Positions 1 through 10,303 of a stretch of DNA of 64,000 nucleotides are shown one piece after another. Both the position numbers and the translations under genes were made by a program. The notes under the pieces were generated by a model that saw only the letters and a list, made by a program, of their open reading frames with translations, did not search any database and was not told the origin of the DNA. The first letter of the stretch is position 1; each line of letters opens with the position of its first letter. This stretch comes from Meconema thalassinum (taxonomy: Eukaryota > Arthropoda > Insecta > Orthoptera > Tettigoniidae), in NCBI GenBank assembly GCA_946902985.2, contig OX336393.1, forward strand, positions 129,174,533-129,238,532, read 5' to 3'.

Positions 1-704
1 CCAATTTTCAAATGCATATAACTTCTACACTATCAATTGGAATTCAACCAAATTTCGTATGTGCTATGTGTACATAAACAGATATGACTGAGCGTATTCT
101 TAAGAGCCATCAGGGCTACCAACTGTTAATAAATGCTCTCAATTTATTTTGTCCAAATACCCATATATCAGAAAGTGTGCAAGCCGACAGCCTTAAACTA
201 TGCACACGTATAGTACCTGGGATTCTAGATTAATTTGGAGTAACTAATATAGGCCTTTGCCAGTGCTGCCAACATGATCCTAAGCCTGCTGATAGGTCCA
301 ATTTTAAAATGCATGTAACTTCTATACTAACTAATTCAAAATTGACACAACAATAGATCATATTATTTCAGATTACTTCTGACCAATACATGTATGTCAT
401 TGTTGCCAACATGATTTTACGCGCGCTGTTAGATCCAATGTTTAACTGCGGGTAACGTGCATGGTATCCATTGGACTTTAACCAAATTTTGTATTTTGTA
501 CCTTAAGAGATGGAACTAAGTATATATTCAGTGACCAGGGCTGCCAACTGTAGTTCTCTAATTAGTTTCCAACTAATTAGAAATTTCGATATTACCAACT
601 TAATTTCGTCATTATTCTAGATAGAACCATATAGATTAATCATTGGCATGAAACTTAAATTTTAAGAAAAGTAGGCTCTTTAGTTCGTCACGGAACTTCT
701 TGTT
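1..704 (+). mobile_element. Helentron-like non-autonomous element, family A, 3' part
   Basis: The 3' portion of a repeat also present at 24528-25657, 31462-32552 (inverted) and 37113-38552. Its interior repeats a GCCAAC/ACCAAC word at 118, 268, 405 and 543. It ends at about 662-704 with AAAAGTAGGCT and a short hairpin (AGTTCGTCACGGAACT) followed by CTTGTT, the terminus shared by all family A copies. The 5' half lies outside the window. No coding capacity is visible. A helentron/DINE-1 assignment is inferred from terminal structure and insertion behaviour seen in the other copies. Confidence 0.7.
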
Positions 705-780
705 ATATATATAGATAGATAGATATAAAAAATAAATAAATAATCGTATATATATATATATATATATATTTATTAAATAA
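705..780. repeat. TA/GATA-rich simple sequence
   Basis: A short GATA tract and then a (TA)n run sit between the hairpin end of the upstream element and the first LINE-derived bases. It may be the insertion site of one of the two. Confidence 0.7.
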
Positions 781-867
781 GAACATCACGGACATCAAGG
801 TTATACCATCGGAGAACCTGGATAGCGACCATCGATTGCTGGTAATGAAGGAGAGGCTGAGATAAGG

Positions 868-1788
868 CTATAGACTGTACTGGAGTGGGAATGAAGAGGG
901 AAAGAGGAATGGAGTGGGAGTAGTAGTACGAGATGGTTTAACAGAAGCAGTGAAGAGATAAGTGATAGGATGATGAAAGTGAAAGTAGCACTGAGGGGAG
1001 AATCCGTAGAAATAGTGCAAGTGTATGCTCCACAAGTAGGCTGCGCCTCTGAAGAGAAGGAGGAGTTTGAAGAGGAATTGCAGAAGAAGCTGGTAGGAAG
1101 GAATATGATTGTTATGGGGGATCTGAATGCCCATGTAGGAAGAGAAAGACAAGGGTATGAGAGTGTGCTTGGACCAGAGAGTTGGGGTAGAAGAAGTGAG
1201 GAAGGAAAGAGACTGTTGGACTTCTGCCAAAGGAACAGCCTGCTAGTTGGGAACTCCTGGTTCAAGAAAAGAGAGAGCCACACAATCACATGGTACAGTG
1301 ATGACTTGACCAGGAAGTCAGTGGTCGACTATATACTGTATGAGAAAGAATTAAATAAGAGCAACACGGACATCAAGGTTACACCATCGGAGAACCTGGA
1401 TAGCGACCATCGATTGCTGGTAATGAACCTGAGAGGGACTAAGGAGAAGAAAGGGACTGAGAACCAGGAAATACGTATAAGGATATGGAAACTGAAAGAA
1501 GGAGATAGAAGGGTCGAGTACCTCAAAATAGTAAAGGAAGGAATTCCAACAGATGAAGAAAGAGGGCTGGAAGAGGAATGGGCTAGATTTAAGAAGACAC
1601 TAGTAGGTTCAGCAGAAGCAGTATGTGGGAGGACAAGTAGTAAGAAGAGGTGGAAGGAAACATCATGGTGGAATGAGAAGACAAAAGATATAGTAAGGGA
1701 AAAGAATAGAGCCTTTAGGAGGTGGTATCAAAATAGGACGGTAGAGACAAGGGAAGAGTACCAGGAAAGAAAGAAGGAGGCAAAGTGA
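868..1788 (+). pseudogene. LINE endonuclease domain (broken)
   Basis: Apurinic/apyrimidinic-type endonuclease region of the LINE, which would nick target DNA to prime reverse transcription. Reading starts in one frame at about 872 (RLYWSGNEEGKRNG) and shifts near 945-958 into the frame open from 970 to 1788. Visible active-site-type motifs are GDLNAHVG (about residues 50-57 from the Met at 970), VDYIL and SDHRLLVM. The frame stops with TGA at 1786-1788, then in-frame TAG and TGA follow within the lysine/glutamate-rich linker before a frameshift at about 1880-1895 restores the RT frame. The N-terminal strand with the first catalytic Asn is missing, so the domain is 5' truncated. Confidence 0.85.
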
Positions 1789-1892
1789 GTAGTGGCTGAG
1801 GAGAGAAGAAAGTAGATGGAAGAGTGAACAAAGATGATGAAGGAGGAGAGTGAAGGTATAAAAAAAATCCTGTATGGGATGGTACAGTAAAA

Positions 1893-3530
1893 AATAAGAG
1901 GCGGAAGGATCCTACGGATTATGTTAGAATGATGAACAAAAGGGGACAAGAGATAGAAAATAGGGAAGAACTGAAGAAAATGTGGAAAGAATATTTTGAA
2001 GAACTTCTGAACGCAAATGGAAACCATGACGAGGAGGAAGAAATAGGGAAAGAGGAAGATGGACTGCAAACAGAAAAGGACTTAACAAGGAAAGAAGTGG
2101 AAGATGCAGTGAGGAAGATGAAAGGAGGGAAGGCACCGGGTGTGGATAAGTTGAGTGTGGAGATGGTGAGAGCAGCAGGAGAGGTGGGGATACAATGGTT
2201 GTACCGAGTGATGAAGACAGCATGGAAGGAGAGAAAGACCCCAGAGGACTGGAAAAAGGGAATAATTGTCCCCATCTTCAAGAAAGATAGTAGAACAGAA
2301 TGCAGAAACTATCGGGGAATAACACTTATGAGTCATTGTGCAAAGATGTTTGAGAAAGTTTTGGAAAGGAGAATTAGGACAAGGAAAGAAGGAGGGATGA
2401 GGGAAGAACAGCATGGCTTCAGAGCAGGAAAGTCCACAGTGGATTTGATTTTTGCTGTAAGGCCGTTACAAGAACAGCACTATGAGTATGGAACAGATCT
2501 ACTGATGGCCTTCCTGGACATTGAGAAAGCATATGACAGTGTATGCAGAAACAAAGTATGGAAGTCCCTGGAGGATAGAGGAGTAGAAAAATGGACTATA
2601 AGGAGGATAAAGGAGATGTACAAGGGAAGCGTGAGCTGTGTGAAAGTGGGAGAAGAGAGATCGGACTGGTTGGAACAGAGAAACGGCCTGAAACAAGGAA
2701 GTGCACTGTCACCGTTACTTTTCATTGTGGTGATGGATGACATAATGACCCGAATGGCACAAGTAATTGGGGAAGGAAATATGAAAGCAATGATGTTTGC
2801 AGATGATTTGAGGATTTGGGGAAAGAAGGAGGAGGAGGTACAGGAACAGTTGGACGTGTGGGAAGGAATAATACAAGGATATGGGATCAAATTTAGCATA
2901 AATTAGAGTGAGATGGTGATCACAACAAGGAAGAAGGAAAGAACCACAACGGGAATAACAATTGGTGGGGAACAGCTGAAGAAAGTGGAGAGTTTCAAGT
3001 ATCTGGGAAGCCTGATACAAGATAATGGAAGAAACGATAGAGAAATAAATGAGCGAGGGAGACAGGCAGAAGCATTCCGGAGGAGTGTGAGAAGCATGTT
3101 ATGGAGCAAGGAGGTCCCTCAGAACAGCAAAAAGATCATATAACGGACGTACTATGTCCCTATCCTGACGTATGCCTCGGAGACCTGGGTTATGAAAGGA
3201 AGGGAGAAGAGCAAAATACAGGCCAGTGAGATGAGGTTCTTAAGAAGCAGTATTGGAGCTACAAAGATGGACAGAATAAGAAATGAGAGGATCAGAGAAT
3301 TAATGAAGGAAGAACCATTACAGGATAGTATAGAGAAATCTAGACTTAGATGGTATGGACATGTAAAACGAATGGAGGAGAAGCGGATACCCAGGAGGAT
3401 ACACGAGACGAAGTGGGAAGGAAAGATACCGAGAGGAAAAACCGTGAGACAGGTGGCTGAAGGAGGTGGAAGAAAGCGTGAAGAAGAGAGGAGAAGACTG
3501 GACAAGGTTGGAGGCTGAGAGATGGTGGGA
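1893..3530 (+). pseudogene. LINE reverse transcriptase domain (broken by two nonsense codons)
   Basis: RT domain in a single frame across three open segments (1929-2906, 2913-3143, 3192-3518), separated only by in-frame stops TAG 2904-2906 and TAA 3141-3143. Counting from the Met at 1929, motifs are GKAPGVD (67-73), NYRGITL (127-133), QHGFRAGKST (161-170), FLDIEKAYD (195-203, first catalytic Asp 197), LKQGSALSP (254-262) and FADD (290-293). After the RT come FKYLGSLI and the C-terminal LRWYGHVKRM. The catalytic aspartates survive, so the inactivation is recent relative to domain decay, but no full protein can be made. Confidence 0.9.
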
Positions 3531-3637
3531 AGACGGAAGACGTTGACGAGGCTTGTGTTCCAAACACACCCGGCCAGTGGCTGGAAACTCTGCAAGATGA
3601 TGATGATGATTTATTTTTAGGTTTTCAATACATGTTG

Positions 3638-6600
3638 TTGTTTGAGTCTTCAGTCTTTTGACTGGTTTGATGCAGCTCTCCATGCCTCCCTGTCCTGAGC
3701 TAATCGTTTCATCTCTACATTGCTCCGACACCCTACATCCGAGGCAATCTGTTTAAAATATTCCAACCTTGGTCTACCCCTACAGTTTTTCTCCTCGACC
3801 CTTCCTTCCATAACTAAGCTTGCTATTCCTGGGTGTCTTAGTATGTGTCCTACCAACCTATCTCTTCTCTTCATTAACAGTTGCCAGAAACATCTCTCCT
3901 CTCCCACTCGTCTTAATACCTCTTTGTTTGTAACCCTATCTACCCATCTGATCTTCAACATTCTCCTGTAACACCACATTTCAAATGCTTCAATTCTCCT
4001 CTTTTCTGCTGCACCAATAGTCCAAGTTTCACTTCCATAGAGCGCCAAGCTCCAGACAAAGGCTTTCAAAAAAGACTTCCTAATACCTAAATCTATATTC
4101 GATGTCAGCAGATTCCTTTTTTGTAGAAATGCTTTCTTTGCCTGAGCCAACCTACTTTTTATATCCTCTTTGCTTCGTCAATCACTGGTAATTCTGCTTC
4201 CTAAGTAACAGAAGTCTCCTACCTCCTTCAGGTTTTCACCTGCCAATTTGATCTCCATAGAAGTTTCTGATTTATTTCGGCTGCATTCCAGTATTTTTGT
4301 TTTACATTTATTAATTTTCATCAAGAATTCTTTCCGTAAGAAGGAGTCCATACCATTCAAAAACTCATTCAAATCCTCAGGCTTGTCGGCCAAGATGACG
4401 ATGTCATCAGCAAATCTCAGAGTTGAAATTATTTCTCCTTGTATCTTCACTCCCACTTTAAATTTTTCTCTAATTTCCTTCATTGCTTGTTCAATGTAAA
4501 GATTGAAAAGTATGGGTGATAAGTTGCAGCCTTGCCTTACACCTTTCTGAATACCAGCTTCTCTCTCATGTCCTTCAACTCGAATGACTGCTGTCTGGTT
4601 TCTGTACAGATTGTATATCACCCTCCTATCCCTGTACTTTATTCCAATCGATTTCAAAATGTCAAACAATTTAGTCCAATCAACATTATCAAAAGCCTTT
4701 TCTAAGTCTACAAAAGCCATGAACGTTCTCTTATATTTCCTTATTCTACCTTCCAAAATCAGCCTAAGACTTAGTACAGCTTCCCTTGTTCCTACATTTC
4801 TCCTGAAACCAAACTGGTCTTCACCCAACTCCGTTTCTATCTGGCTTTCAATCCTCTTGTAAATTATTCTAGACAGGATCTTTGAAGCATGAGTAATCAA
4901 GCTGATGGTACGGTTATCTTCACATCTGTCAGCTCCCACTTGCTTTGGTATGGGGATGATTACATTCTTCTTGAAATCAGGGGGTACCTCACCTGTCTCA
5001 TAAATCCTACACACCAAGTGAAATAACCTGAACAGACCTTCATCTCCTATGCAGCGTAGCAACTCTATCGGTATATCATCTATGCCTGGTGCTTTGTTCC
5101 CGCTTAAGTCTTCCAAAGCTCTATCAAATTCTGATCTCAATATTAAATCTCCTTTCACATCCTCATCAATTTCCTCCTCCCTTTCCATTACATGATTCTC
5201 AATCTCCTTTCCCTTATACAAACTCTCGATGTAAGCTTTCCATCTCTCAACCTTTTCTTCCCTATCTGTTAGAGGCTTTCCATTTGTGTCCTTAATATTA
5301 CAGCACTTAGTCTTCTTTTCCCCAAAAGTATTCTTAATCCTTCGATAAGCTGTGTCTACTTTTCCTAATTTCAGACAATTTTCTATACCTGCACTTTTCT
5401 CTTGCAGCCATTCTTCTTTCGCTTCCTTGCACTTCTTGTTAACCTCATTTCTCAGACGTCTGTATTCTGCTTTCCCCTTTTCATCTCTTACATTCTTGTG
5501 TTTCCGCCTTTCATCCATCAATTCTAGTATATCCTGAGTGATCCACGGTTTTCTACCTATTCTTTCTTTCCTACCAATGTTTTCTTCTGCGGATTTTGTT
5601 ATTTCATTCTTCAAAAGTGCCCATTCGTTTGCAATTGAAGTTTGTTTAGGGTTTATCATTAGTCCTTCCTTTATACTCTTCTTGAATCTTTCGTTTACAT
5701 CCTTCTCTTTCAGTCTGTCTATTGCCCACCTTTTTGGCTTTTGACTTTTCTTCAGTTTCTTCAACTTTAATCTGCAATTCATTACAACCAGATTGTGGTC
5801 AGAGTTTATGTCAGCACCAGGATATGTTTTACAATCCAAAATCTGGTTTCGAAACCTCTGCTTGACCATAATGAAGTCGATTTGGTAACGCCCTGTATCT
5901 CCTGGTCTCATCCATGTGTATATTCTTCTATTGTGGTTATTGAATAAGGTGTTAGCTATGACCAATTCATGCTCGGTGCAGAATTCTACCAGCCTGCTTC
6001 CTCGATCATTCCTTTCACCTAATCCGAAATCTCCTACTATCTTCCCTTCTCTCCCTTTTCCTACCACAGCATTCCAATCTCCCATTACTATAACATTTTC
6101 ATCACCCTTGATATACCTCAGAATTTCGTCTATTTCATCGTAGACCTTTTCAACATCCTCATCATCAGCTTGACTGGCAGGCATATAGACTTGTACCACT
6201 GTGGTGCAGGTAGGTTTAGTATTGATTTTTGCTACAATAATCCGTTCACTATATTGCTCATAATATTCCACCCGCTGTCCAAGTTTCCTACTCAATATGA
6301 GGCCAACCCCTGCTTGGCCATTGTTTGATTTAGTGCTAATGACCCTATAGTCTCCTGACCAAAAGTTCTGTTCTTCCTGCCAGCGCATTTCACTAATACC
6401 AACCAAATCCAACCTCAACCTATCCATTTCCCTTTCTAAGTTTTCTAACCTTCCACTTCCTAGCAGACTTCTAACATTCCACGCTCCGATCCGTAGAATG
6501 TCAGATTTCCTCTTTGTCACTTCTGTGATGTTAACCCCCTCTCGAGTAGTCCCCACCCGGAGATCCGAACGGGGGACTAGTTTACCTCCGGATTGAAATT

Positions 6601-6720
6601 TTACAAGGGAGGAGGCCATCATCACATGTAATTATGCATAGAGAGGTGCATATCCTCGGGAATAGCATACGGCTGTAGTTTCCCGTCGCTTTCAGCCGTG
6701 CAGCAGGACGCAGTGTAGCC
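3638..6720 (-). mobile_element. Near-intact RTE/BovB-like LINE
   Basis: A minus-strand non-LTR retrotransposon, nearly full length. It carries a short 5' UTR (about 6626-6720), one long coding region (3650-6625) and a very short 3' end whose terminal bases read as CAA repeats (TTGTTGTTTG on the plus strand at 3638-3650). Four 5'-truncated relatives lie at 15838-16398, 23298-23760, 26382-27495 (interrupted) and 59775-60610, all in the same orientation. That makes this the main LINE family of the window. The start is placed at the CAA tail and the end where LINE-like sequence gives way to unrelated AT-rich DNA. Confidence 0.92.
3650..6625 (-). pseudogene. LINE endonuclease-reverse transcriptase with a single internal stop
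   Basis: One frame of 991 codons plus stop, interrupted only by TGA at plus coordinates 4178-4180. It would nick target DNA and copy its RNA into the site. Endonuclease: GAWNVRSL (residues 47-54), Glu79 in GISEMRW, GDWNAVVG (182-189), IDFIM (249-253), SDHNLVV (275-281). RT: GNKAPGIDDIP (509-519), QFGFRRN (604-610), FVDLEKAFD (638-646), GCNLSP (699-704), FADD (738-741). The segment after the stop has EAFEMWCYRRML, GHILRH and DREAWRAA, as in BovB-type proteins. The related copy at 60312-60314 has GGA (Gly) where this one has TGA, so the stop looks like one G-to-T change. The start is the first of three Mets before ASSLVKF. Confidence 0.92.
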
Positions 6721-6888
6721 ATTATTTGGCTTATATTATCAATATCTTAACCGTCTATAAGACTAGTAAAGAATGGATTTATTCTGAAAGGCTGCTACTC
6801 CCTTTCAAAATAAGTAAAGAGCAATTCTACTAACAAAAATACTAACCTTCTACCGTTCAATTCAATTAATGTCTAACAGGTCATCAGC
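6721..6888. other. AT-rich spacer
   Basis: No gene or repeat recognised between the LINE 5' end and the MITE. Confidence 0.5.
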
Positions 6889-7050
6889 ATATACCGTATA
6901 TACCCGAATGTAAGACGAGGTTTTTTCCCACTTTTTGTGTTATAAAAATTTGGGGTCGTCTTTTATTCAGGGTATTAAAAAAATTGAAATAATCTGTAAG
7001 AGGCAGTTGATAACTAGTTCTCGTCTTATATTCGGGTATATACGGTATAT
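6889..7050. mobile_element. MITE with 31-bp terminal inverted repeats
   Basis: A 162-bp element whose ends, 6889-6919 and 7020-7050, are inverted repeats differing at one base in 31; the outer part reads ATATACCGTATATACCCGAA. The centre has no coding capacity. TA dinucleotides at both outer edges fit a TA target duplication, as for Tc1/mariner/pogo MITEs, but superfamily is uncertain because the ends themselves begin with ATATA. Confidence 0.85.
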
Positions 7051-7525
7051 TCTATGAGTGTAATTTTTTTTAAATTATTATTTGCAAAGTAGTATGTGGT
7101 GTTGGCATCTTTTAACTCGCAACGAATCAATGCGTTAATGAAGATTAAAATATGGTTTGTTATGTTTAATTACCATGCATATACGAATAGCGTACATTTT
7201 GAGGTTAGGATTTACGCATACACGTCATTTTAAGCGGATAAATTATGTGTTCGAAAGCATACGGAAATATGATTTAAAACAATCTTTTCAAGAACAATCA
7301 GTCAGTTTTACGAGCAGTAATTGAGTGATCAACGTATCTTAATTTAACAACGTCTCCCATTCTTGAACAAAGAAATTATAGAGTATGTCTTTGAAAAGTG
7401 GGCAGAGGGATTACCGATAACACGAGACGTTATAAAAATGAAAGCACGACCTTAAGGGCATATATTGTGCAAGTTGCGAGTATTTTTTTGAAAAAATATG
7501 TAAGAGACAGATGTAGCGGTTCATA
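7051..7525. other. AT-rich sequence without identified genes
   Basis: I see no open reading frame, repeat or RNA structure that I can support here. Confidence 0.5.
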
Positions 7526-8008
7526 ATGATCATGTATGACGAAAAAGAAATAATCACTATTCAGGAATTAGCTGAAGTAAGAGAAGTCAAGATTCGGGAA
7601 TATCAAGGAATATTAGAGGCCGTCCAGAAGAGATATGAGGAATATCTAGTAGTGCAGTACCTAAAAGCGAAAGAAATGGCGATCCCAGTCATAAATGACA
7701 CAGAAGAAAAGGACATAATGGTGCCGGAAGAGCACCAAAGTGGCCCTAAACAATCCAAGGAAGAAACTTTTAAAGAAAAGGTTGACTCGTGTCAAGAGGA
7801 AATTGAAACCCAGATCCGAGGGATGAGAGATGGGGTAATGGAGAAGTTGGAATCAAGTAAAGAAATGTATCAGACATACCGGGATGATATTATAAGTAGT
7901 ATTGAAGCATTAGGAAAGAGGTTCATTCGATTCGCGGAAAATAGAGATAAGGGAGATATCTCAGTACAGAACCATCAATCAAAAGAAATAGTTATTCAAG
8001 CTGGAAAT
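7526..8008 (+). pseudogene. Unidentified charged, helix-rich ORF cut by a mariner insertion
   Basis: An open frame runs from ATG 7526 to 8152, but the part after about 8008 is only the antisense of a mariner transposase, so the original coding content is about 155 residues. That part is rich in Glu, Lys, Gln and Arg (for example EVREVKIREYQGILEAVQKR near the N-terminus) with heptad-like spacing, suggesting coiled coil. No zinc knuckle or catalytic motif is seen. It could be a retrotransposon gag-like/ORF1 piece or a host exon; I do not recognise it. Upstream to 7051 there is no partner gene. Confidence 0.35.
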
Positions 8009-8550
8009 AAAATACATAGCTGCCTTGTTTATTTAGGCACTTGTAATACCTTAAAATTAAATTCTGAAATCCCTCTGTATAAAAGTTTGCCGCCTGCTCT
8101 GACAACCAAGAATTCACACTTGAAAAAACCATTGATAGAGTGGTTATCATGAATCTTTGGTCCTTGTGAATTTTCGTATCAATTGCAGTCACCAAGTCAT
8201 CTGTGATATTAGACCTAAGCGTTCATCGTCATGAACATTTTCACGGCCACTTTTGAACTCGCGTACCCATTTTCGCACTTTACATTTCGTCATTGCATTA
8301 TCACCATACACCTCACAAAGGTAACGATGAATGTCTGCAGCCGACAAGTTTCTTGCACTCAAAAAACGTATCACAGATCGTTCCTCACACGCGGCGGGCG
8401 AATCAATAATCTTGAACATTGTAAAGATGCACAGTTCAGCGTACAGGTTAGCTACATAGCTGCAACTGACGCCTGCTTGTTCGCAAAGGATGCCGGGAGG
8501 TAGTGCGCACGCTTGTTGCGGCCCTTACTTAAAAAACAGCCCTCGTAGTA
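8008..8550 (-). pseudogene. Mariner transposase, internally deleted (catalytic core missing)
   Basis: Minus strand. 8189-8419 encodes the N-terminal mariner helix-turn-helix (RSVIRFLSARNLSAADIHRY, then GDNAMTKCKVRKWVREFKSG and GRENVHDDER). A one-base shift near 8205 leads into LVTAIDTKIHKDQRFMITTLSM. The next recognisable residues are the mariner C-terminus (SWLSEQAANFYTEGFQ, YYKCLNKQGSYV). The DDE/D catalytic block between them is absent. The outer end at about 8520-8550 reads, on the minus strand, ACGAGGGCTGTTTTTTAAGT, a typical mariner terminal inverted repeat; the opposite end is not recognisable. It is a deletion derivative and cannot make active enzyme. Confidence 0.88.
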
Positions 8551-8664
8551 GTATAGCACATACATCCTTCATAGGTCGTGTACCCATTGCTATTTAGTAC
8601 ATCACATGAATGATCTTTTTAATAGGTGGGAGAGCTTTTAATGAAAAAGACCAGCTGGATATAT
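8551..8664. other. Short AT-rich spacer
   Basis: No feature recognised between mariner and the family B element. Confidence 0.4.
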
Positions 8665-10084
8665 AAAAAGTAGTTCTGTGAAGAACTATACAGCCTATTT
8701 TCATATATCCTGCTCATGTTAATTGCCTCTATCAACATACAAAATTGCAGTTTAATTGCTGTAACAGATTCGTAGATATTGAGAACCGTCTAAATATTTC
8801 AGATGGTCGCCAGGTTGGATTTTTATTTTTGTACTATTACATTAAGATTATTGTGTACGTATGGTATTCAAACTTCAATCGCATGATTAGAACACAAGAA
8901 GTAAAAACGAGATTTTAAAATTACGCACAGCAGCCATCTTGTGATTATGCAAACAATTGAAATAAATTAGATGGCAGTGGATCAACATTTGTATAAGCAT
9001 TTAACGTGCAACGTTTCACGGCACTCGGATAGTTAATTCACGAGAAACGTCCATTTAAATATTTATACTTCGCGTCACCGCCATGTTGGATTTGTGCTCA
9101 CCAGGTTACTGGAAGTCCTATAGGTGAACATATGTTCATAGTCTCTATGAACATAAAAAAATTCAGTTTGGTTGCTGTAAAATATTCATAGATATTGAGA
9201 ACCGTCTAAATATTTCGGAAGCTCGCCATTGAGGATTGTTATATGTATAGGCCATAGAGTTATGTACCATTCAAGGACAATTATTGCCTAGGTTCAGTAT
9301 TCAAACTTTCACTTCGATCGCATGATTAAGACACATGAAATAAAAACTTAATTTTAAAATTTCGCACAGCCGCCATCTTGAGGTTATGTAAACAATTGAA
9401 TTAAATTAGATGGCAGTGCATTACAATCTGCAAAATAATTTACTGTACCGCATTTCACTGCGCTCAGAGAGTCAAATCACGAGAAAAGTATATTAAAATA
9501 TTTCAAATTCGCTTGGTCGCCATGTTCGTTTTGTACTTTACAGGTTTATGAAATATACATAGGTAAACTTGTATCAGTACCCTTTATCACCGTACAAAAT
9601 TGCAGGGTGATATCTGTAATAGTTTCGGAGATATAGAATGACAGTGAAATATTTCGCACAGCCGCCATTTTGAGGTTATGTAAACAATTGAACTAAATTA
9701 GACTCCAGTGCATTACAATGTGTATAAACATTTGCTGTACCAAGTTTCATTATGTTTGGATAGTTAAATCGCGAGAAAAGTCTATTTAAATGTCTCAATT
9801 TCGCTTGGCCGCCATTTTGGTTTTGTAGTCACCAGGTTTTTGAAAGTCTCATAGGTGAACTTCTAGTAGTGCCCTTTATCACTGTACACAATTTCAGGGC
9901 GATATCGGTAATAGTTTCGGAGATATTGAATACTAGTGAAATATTTCGCACAGCCGCCATGTTGGATTGGTGAGACGTAACAAAATTTGAAGGGCACGGT
10001 CGAGGTCGCCGGGAATAGTGCTATGAACTTACCGAGTTTCATTGAAATAACTCCAGCCGTTTACATTTTATTGGGACACACACA

Positions 10085-10125
<41 letters not shown>

Positions 10126-10185
10126 CACACGGACAAAAGGTGATCTCATAAGCCTATTTTTTCAAAATTGAAAATAGGCAAAAAA
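8665..10185 (-). mobile_element. Helentron-like non-autonomous element, family B (full copy)
   Basis: About 1.52 kb, closely matching 45785-47297. Read on the minus strand it starts TTTTTTGCCTATTTTC with a subterminal inverted partner (AATAGGCTTATGAGATC), then a (GT)n microsatellite (plus strand 10080-10130). A tandemly repeated core follows, and the 3' end has TAGTTCTTCACAGAACTA, a 6-bp-stem hairpin, followed by CTT. The core is eight units: the word GCCAT occurs at 8933, 9080, 9225, 9372, 9519, 9664, 9811 and 9956, intervals 145-147 bp. There is no ORF. Helentron/DINE-1 affiliation is inferred. Confidence 0.8.
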
Positions 10186-10214
10186 TAGTCTATTTAGTTC
10201 TTCACGCAACTACT
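10186..10214 (+). repeat. Orphan helentron-like 3' hairpin end
   Basis: AGTTCTTCACGCAACTACTTG follows directly after the 5' end of the family B copy. It is the 3' terminus of such an element in the opposite (plus) orientation, so two elements abut, or a target element was almost completely lost. Confidence 0.55.
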
Positions 10215-10303
10215 TGCTTCTTCGTAATTATGATAATTTGAGGTTATAATTCTAATTGAAACCTGTGAAGTAGCGACAGTTAATTTCAGTCCTCATTGTA
10301 ATT

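Larger units (their letters stand above)
781..3612 (+). mobile_element. Degenerate LINE retrotransposon (APE endonuclease + RT)
   Basis: A plus-strand non-LTR retrotransposon relic: endonuclease block about 868-1788, linker about 1790-1920, reverse transcriptase about 1893-3140, C-terminal region to about 3520, then a short 3' UTR ending in a (TGA)n-like tail at 3597-3611. The RT block keeps a FADD box, and the C-terminal region has the RWYGHVKRM motif typical of RTE-like LINE proteins. Several frameshifts and stops show it is dead. The first 68 bases (781-848) repeat 1361-1428, so the 5' boundary is chimeric. It lies about 25 bp from the oppositely oriented LINE at 3638-6720. Confidence 0.9.

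Noticed and set aside
801..1289. Minus-strand 162-codon frame
   Set aside because: Antisense shadow of the LINE endonuclease; its Ser/Leu/Pro-rich composition reflects the purine-rich sense strand. Similar shadows occur at 1728-2906 and 3152-3731.
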